From Nicotiana tabacum (taxonomy: Eukaryota > Streptophyta > Magnoliopsida > Solanales > Solanaceae): a DNA stretch of 64,000 nucleotides. The first letter of the stretch is position 1. The number at the start of each line of letters is the position of its first letter. The stretch spans positions 84,852,120 to 84,916,119 of the forward strand of contig NC_134094.1 of assembly GCF_000715075.1 (NCBI RefSeq), in the 5' to 3' direction. A program made the position numbers and the translations under genes. The notes under the pieces were generated by a model that ran no database searches, was not told the DNA's origin, and saw nothing but the letters and a program-made list of their open reading frames with translations. Shown piece after piece: positions 58,065 to 64,000 of the stretch.

Positions 58065-60749
58065 ACAGAAATCAATCAATCAACAATTCTAACAACTCAC
58101 TGCAAGATCACTGCAAAAGCCACCTTCCACCAAACCACAAAATCAACGAATGGAAGAAGGCACACTGACCAATGAAGAAGAAGACTTGCTTTCACGTAGT
58201 ACACACAGACCAAAAAATTGCGACACTTCTATGGAGACACAAGTCAGTTATAGAGATACAGTGATCCCAAAACAAACTTTTTTTGTCATGGATTTTGATT
58301 GCATCATTTTTAGCAATCTTAATCTAGAAGAGAAAAAGACAATCCATCAAACTATCCTAACATCATACCTATTAGAATAGCGGATAAACCAGACTATATG
58401 AGCCCGGAAAACAATTCTTAATCATCAAACTATTGGAAAAATGTATGGGCTACAACTTATTATGCACAAAAATCCAAAAAATCTGGAACTCATTAGAATC
58501 CATAAACCTCATCGATTTAGGTAATGACTACTATCTGATTCGGTTCTCATCCCATGACCGCTACCAAAGAGCAATCAATAACGGACCTTCGTTTATTGGC
58601 TCACAGTACCTTAGTGGGTAATGTCATGATCAATAACGGACCTTCTGGCACCCCTAGTAAAATCACTACCAAGGAATATCATGATCGAGAAACATCTACA
58701 GAATATTCACTATGAAGACACCAATCTACTATGCACAATATGCGGATGCCTGGGACACAACCTATATCAATGTCAGAACAAGAACCCAACATCCACATGG
58801 ACAAATGACAACTCTACATCAAACACGACCAATGAATAGTGGAAGATGATGTAATATTCAAAAAAAGGTACACCACTACAACTCAATATTCAAAAAAATT
58901 AGAAAAAGAATATACTAAAAAAGAAAAAAAAGAAATGGAAAAAAGAAACAAAGAAAAAGAAGAAAACAAGGAAGGAAAAAATCAAAGAAAACTTCCTGTC
59001 GAAAAAAAAAGAAGAGAAACTAAAAGAAAAAGAATTAGGTAAAGAAAAAACAAATATATCAATTAAAAATAGTAATCTGGCCCCTACTAGCTCAAATTCT
59101 AGACAATCCACCCCTATACTTACCCTAATCTTGGAGACCAAGAAACAAACTGTTTTTCCTACCCCTATCACCTCTGAAGGGTCAACAAGTTATATACAAC
59201 AAAACCAATTCTCTATCCTAAGTCAACTGAATTTAGAAAATAAATTACCAAAACAAAAAAATTGCCAACCTCACACTACAACCCCATCAACAACGACATC
59301 ACCAACCTTAAATCACCAAGAACAAAAAATTCATCCGTTTCAATTTTCGGTTACAACAACTAACTGCCCACCAATTGTGTCATAAACCAAACATCATTTT
59401 ACAATAAATGACAATGTCAAGCCCACAAAATCACTGACAACAACACCCCAAAATAGGCACAAAAAGGAGCATATATAGGATCTCAAGGACACGAGCAGAT
59501 TACCAAATCGGGAAAAAATAAGAAAATATACAGTACTAAAAATAACAACAATACCATGAACACTACTTCTAAGAAGCCTACCATGCATAAAATCATTTCC
59601 CTCTGCGAACCTACTCCCTCCCTACTAGCCACCCTACCGCTGCTGCTGCCACATCCCATCAAACCCATCACACACCCCATCACTCTCCATCTATCATTTC
59701 ACCCCCATAAACAAAACCCCAAGTAACCTCCCCTACCATCCGGTCACCCCCACAATCTTCCCTACCACACTCTCTTCCAAAGACCAAGTCCCAACTCTCC
59801 TACCCACTGAAAATATGACGCCATTACCACTAGCGTTCCAACAATCACAACCATATACGCCACCTCACCCACGTCACAATAGAGAAAACAACCAACACTT
59901 CCCATGTCACCACAGCCACACCCAAACAACCAACTACTTTGTTCAAACAACAGTAATCCCAGTACTAGTTCCCATGGCAATGCCATAACAACCCATAATA
60001 CTTTCAATCGTGCACCACCCACCACCAACTCCATGGTTGGATATAGTAGGGCTACACCAGCATACTTAGTTCTTGTTGGAGAACACATAGGACCTCATCG
60101 AGCAGATACAGGACTGGGGGCCCAACACGTAAATACGAATGGAAATAATGCACAACCTGGAAATAGTCGCGATGGAGATGGTAAACCATCTGAACACAGC
60201 CACGCAACAACCACCACAAGTTCAGGGATACTACCAGCCAATACAGGTACATGAGACCCATCAGGTACAGGAGGAACAACTAGTTCATACACCCTCACCA
60301 AACACCCTGTTGCTCTCATCACCGGAAATGGAGGAGCTAGCACTGTCGGAAAATCTGGACATAGAGCCGGAGGCATAACCAACGGAGCCATTGTCCCTTT
60401 TGAATCCGAAGGCCGATATAATCATCCTAATGAACCCAAAAGTGCAGGCACCAAGCATCCTAGATCAAATGCTTCAATACATCACACTGCGGGAATCACT
60501 ATCAACCACACTCCACGAAAATATAGGAAATTGATACTTTATCACAGTTCCAAAAAATGTGCTTCGAATAGTAGTAAACATCCGCACCTACCCCTTCTCG
60601 ATCATCCACAAATATGCAGTATTGATTCTGCCAATACTGACGGAGAAAGACTTGCATTTCCAATACACAATATGGAGGATCATCCACTAGTTGCACACTT
60701 GCGCATGTCACTGGCCCCGGGTGGGAGCTCACATATAACAAATGAACCC
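58065..60749 (+). pseudogene. L1-type LINE, ORF1 region, decayed
   Basis: ORF1 of plant L1 elements encodes a nucleic-acid-binding protein. After a start region (about 58150, MEEGTLTNEEEDLL) comes a DUF4283 domain (about 58390-58620; LEKCMGYNLLCTKIQKIW, DYYLIRFSSHDRYQRAINNG). A CCHC zinc knuckle follows at about 58735-58785 (CTICGCLGHNLYQC, all four ligands present). Then come a Lys/Glu-rich stretch (58860-59060) and a long Pro/Thr/Asn-rich tail. Several stops and frame changes break it. It abuts the TGA exon fragment, so the LINE 5' end is at or near 58065. Confidence 0.8.
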
Positions 60750-63700
60750 AAAATAAAGATACTCCATGGAACTGCAGGGAATGCAACAACGAAGAATTCC
60801 AGCGCAACTTCAAAGACATTGTCGATTGGAATAATCCATCACTCACTTGCCTCACTGAAACGTGCATGCAGAGCCACTACGAGCTCATAAAATTTATTGG
60901 TTTCACTGACTTGTTTGAAATTAGCACAGATGGCTAATCAAGTAGAGTCGTAGTAATGTGGAAGCATGAAGAGCTGGAGATGAATCCAGTAGCAATTATT
61001 GATCAGGAGATCCATGTAAACATCCAGATCAGTAGAACTTCAAAACCTTGGCTACTTTCTTTAGTTTATACCAGCACTTTATTAGTAAATAGAAAAATTC
61101 TATAGAATAATGTGCAAATAGTTGCTAAAAATAATACCTACCCGTAGCTATTATGTGAAAACTTTAGTGAAGTCACATCCGCCTTCAAAAAGTTTGGAGG
61201 TAGGCCCATAAATAGTAATAGAAGTACTGCCTCTTTAAATTGTCTTGATGCTATTGATATGATTGACTTGAGTTTTATGGGTCTATGATTCACATGGACA
61301 AATAAAAGGAAAAAACATCAGCAATAAATCTTGGAAATATTAGATTGATTTCTTGAAAACTCGGACTGGGTGGAAATGTTTCCGGATGCCACTGTCACAC
61401 ACATGCCACGTACACATTCGGACCACTGTCCACTACTGCTGAGTCTGTCAAAAAATATTAGTAAGCAACATACGTTTCTGCTTTGAAATAATGTGGCTTA
61501 GTCACCCACTTTTTCCAAACATAGTTAAGCACTATTGGAATAATAATATAAATTACTCAAACGCCATTTCCTCCTTCATAGAACACGTGGAAGAATGGAA
61601 CAGATCCACATTTGAAAATATTTTTAAAAGAAAGAAAACTCTTCTTGCACAAATTCTGGGGCTCCAAAACATGCACCCACAAAATAAAACCCAATTTCAC
61701 TATTATCTTGAAAATAATCCTATCCATGAATATAACTTAATTCTCCAAAATGAACAAAATTTTTGGAAATTAAAATCTAGAGTTCAGTGGATAAATGATG
61801 GATGCCAACACAAAATCCTTCCATATATCCGCTATCCAGAGGAGCAGGAAAAACATAATACTAGGGCTAAATGACACAGTTGGTAATTGGATTTTCGGCC
61901 CCTAGGGAATACATGATATTATTATTAAACACTTCTCAAATAGCTACAAAACTGAACCAGGTTCATGTACATATACCATAACACCTAACCCAAGTCTACT
62001 CAACATACTAACAGATCAGGATAAGGAAGCACTTATTAGACCTATCTCAGTAACGGAGATCAATAATGTTATAAAAACCTTTAAACCACTAGGTTCAAAT
62101 GGCATCCACCCAATTTATTTTTCCAGAAATACTGGTCCGACACAAGCTCATCTATCATAGATACGTGTACACAAGCCTTTGCTACCTTAGTAATACCAGC
62201 TGAAATAAACTGGACCTATGTAACTCTTATTCCCAAAGTCAAACACTCACAAAATATTTTTCAATACAGGCCCATCAGCCTTTGTAACACAATCTATAAA
62301 ACTATAACAAAAATTATTGTAAACTGTATTCGCCCCTTCCTCAATAAAATTATTAGTCCTAATCAATGTAGCTTTATTCCAGGAAGGAGAGCAATTGACA
62401 ATGCAATAATTATCCAAGAATCCATCCACTCATTCAGGAACTCTACGGTGAGGATCAGGAAGATGATGCTGAAAATTGATCTTGAAAAGGCATTTGACCA
62501 ACTTGAATAGTCATTCGTCAGGAGCTCACTACACACATTAAATTTTTCACAAGACCTAATGACTCTTATCATGAATTGCATATTTACCACAACAACTTCA
62601 ATCATCGCGAATGGAAAACCTACAAAATTCATCAAACCATCAAGAGGCATCCGACAAGGAGAGCAGCTATCTCCGGACCTATTCATCATCTGTATGCAAT
62701 CCCTAACACGTTGCATCGATCATGAAGTAGATATTTTTAACTGGAAACCCATTAAAATAATCTAGAATGGCCCAACCATATCCCACCTCCTATTCGCGGA
62801 TGATCTTGTACTTTTCTCTGAGGCAGATAATGCTAGTGCAACTTCTATCATAAACATATTCAACTTCATTTCCATCAATCCGGGTATCGCATAAATTTCT
62901 CCAAATCCAAAATATTTTTTTCCTCAAACATACCAATCACAAACCAAACATCGCTAGACACCACACTATTCATTAAGATAAAAAATAATGTGGGAAAGTA
63001 CCTGGGATTTCCAATTACCAACTTACAACCAAAAAGCTCGGATTATCAATTCATACTTGACAGGATGAATACTATACTAAAAGGGTGGAAAGTAAAACTA
63101 CTAACTTTATCTGGGAGATTAACTCTTATACAATCGAATCTATCAGCCATTCACACCCATTCCATGCAAATGAACCTTCTACCAGCAAAGACTAGAAACA
63201 ATATTGATCGCATCCTGAGAAACTTCCTGTGGGGTTTTTCCATGGAACATAGAAAAATGCATCTTATCAACTGGAACAAGGTAACATCTCCTAAGCAAGA
63301 GGGAGGCCTTGGAATGTATAAAGCAACAAGAAAAAATATCGCACTACTATCAAGCCTACTATGGAGATACCTCTCCAATCCTGAATCTCTATGTGCTAAA
63401 ATTATCAAGGGTAAATACCTTAGCACTCCAAGAAGGAATCCTATGGTTTACAAAACAAATGACTTCTACATCTGGAAAAGCTCTACAAAACTTATGCTTT
63501 CTTCTCCAAAGGCTTCTCCTGAAATGTTGGATACGAGAGCCAAATAAGCATTTAGGATGATAGATGGGTTATTGGCAAACACACCCTAAGGAAACTAATC
63601 GAGGGGCCTTTAGGCAAGGAAGATAAAAAAAAAAAAATTAACCACATCATTATTAATAAAAATTGAAACCTAGAAGCTCTTCTATACGACCTACCAAATG

Positions 63701-64000
63701 TGATCTCTGACCTCGTAATACAAACATACATTCCATTCTTTATAAACTTAAATGACTCCTTCTTCTTGAAAGAAACGAAAGATGGGAACTTCACAACAAA
63801 ATCTGCATAGAATCTCTTTACTAGGCTCATAGAGGCAAACCAATCTCACGAAGCCTTCCACCACTTCTGGATATGGAAAGCACCTTGCCACAACCAACTC
63901 AAAATAATCCTCTGGCTATTAGTATATCAACGCCTACCCACTACAGCTGTCCTAAGCCAAAGAAAGATAATCGAATAAAACTTCTGAAAATATTGTGGGA
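60750..64000 (+). pseudogene. L1-type LINE, ORF2 (endonuclease-reverse transcriptase), decayed and partial
   Basis: The endonuclease begins at about 60755 (WNCRECNNEEFQ, LTETCMQSHYELI) and has the THSDHCPLLL motif near 61412. The reverse transcriptase spans about 62000-63000: RPISLCNTIYKTITKII, IPGRRAIDNAIIIQESIHS, KIDLEKAFDQLE, GIRQGEQLSPDLF and the catalytic FADD at 62793-62804. The post-catalytic region LSGRLTLIQSNLSAIHTH and WNKVTSPKQEGGLGMYKATR is open for 185 codons (62990-63547). From about 63820 a zf-RVT-type segment starts (FWIWKAPCHNQLKIILWLL) and the window ends within it. Stops at several places (for example 60938, 61288, 62508) show it is dead. Confidence 0.88.

Noticed and set aside
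57987..58175. Small gene starting MQQFLIWSTHTIV
   Set aside because: It is an out-of-frame reading of the TGA exon-9 fragment running into LINE sequence.
59394..60391. Minus-strand frames of 60-110 codons rich in Val, Leu and Cys
   Set aside because: They are the complement of the Pro/Thr-rich ORF1 tail of the L1 element.

Overview
This is a transposon-rich stretch of a plant nuclear genome, very probably from the nightshade family (Solanaceae, most like Nicotiana). The assignment rests on repeat types I know from that family: long-LTR Ty3/gypsy elements starting TGTCACGAYCC, Stowaway MITEs, a tRNA-derived SINE, RTE- and L1-type LINEs, and an intron-rich TGA-class bZIP gene. No species search could be run.

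Only one intact cellular gene is visible: a TGA10-like bZIP transcription factor on the + strand. Its eleven coding exons (28257-34743) splice in frame into a 467-residue protein with a bZIP domain followed by a DOG1 domain. Its larger introns carry small transposons.

The rest is mobile-element sequence, layered by successive insertion. Region by region: (1) 1-5050 holds the end of an Athila-like 5' LTR with a tRNA-Asp primer site and a gag start, a MITE remnant, a truncated gypsy LTR, a large foldback element and a tRNA-Thr pseudogene. (2) 5050-12416 is AT-rich with a Stowaway MITE, a 90-bp tandem array and two SINE copies. (3) 12417-16060 is a solo LTR. (4) 16484-27612 is an RTE LINE 3' end split by a 10.4-kb non-coding, LARD-like LTR element (perfect 5-bp target duplication). 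(5) 28257-34743 is the gene. (6) 35333-36000 is a hAT MITE with a perfect 8-bp duplication. (7) About 36031-45098 is a degenerate Mutator-like element with transposase remnants and a solo LTR (target duplication CACCA). (8) 45806-46580 holds a MITE and an RNase H fragment. (9) 46670-58064 is a decayed duplicate of intron 8 and part of exon 9 of the TGA gene, split apart by a hAT MITE and two Stowaway MITEs, one of which is itself split by a decayed gypsy element (48158-57738). (10) 58065-64000 is a decayed L1 LINE running off the window.

The most interesting structure is this record of nested insertions around a duplicated gene fragment. Second is the pairing of a non-coding LTR element with a coding gypsy element that shares its leader and primer site. 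Third are the CG-palindrome and tandem arrays that recur in several long LTRs. I found no new defence, biosynthetic or regulatory gene system.
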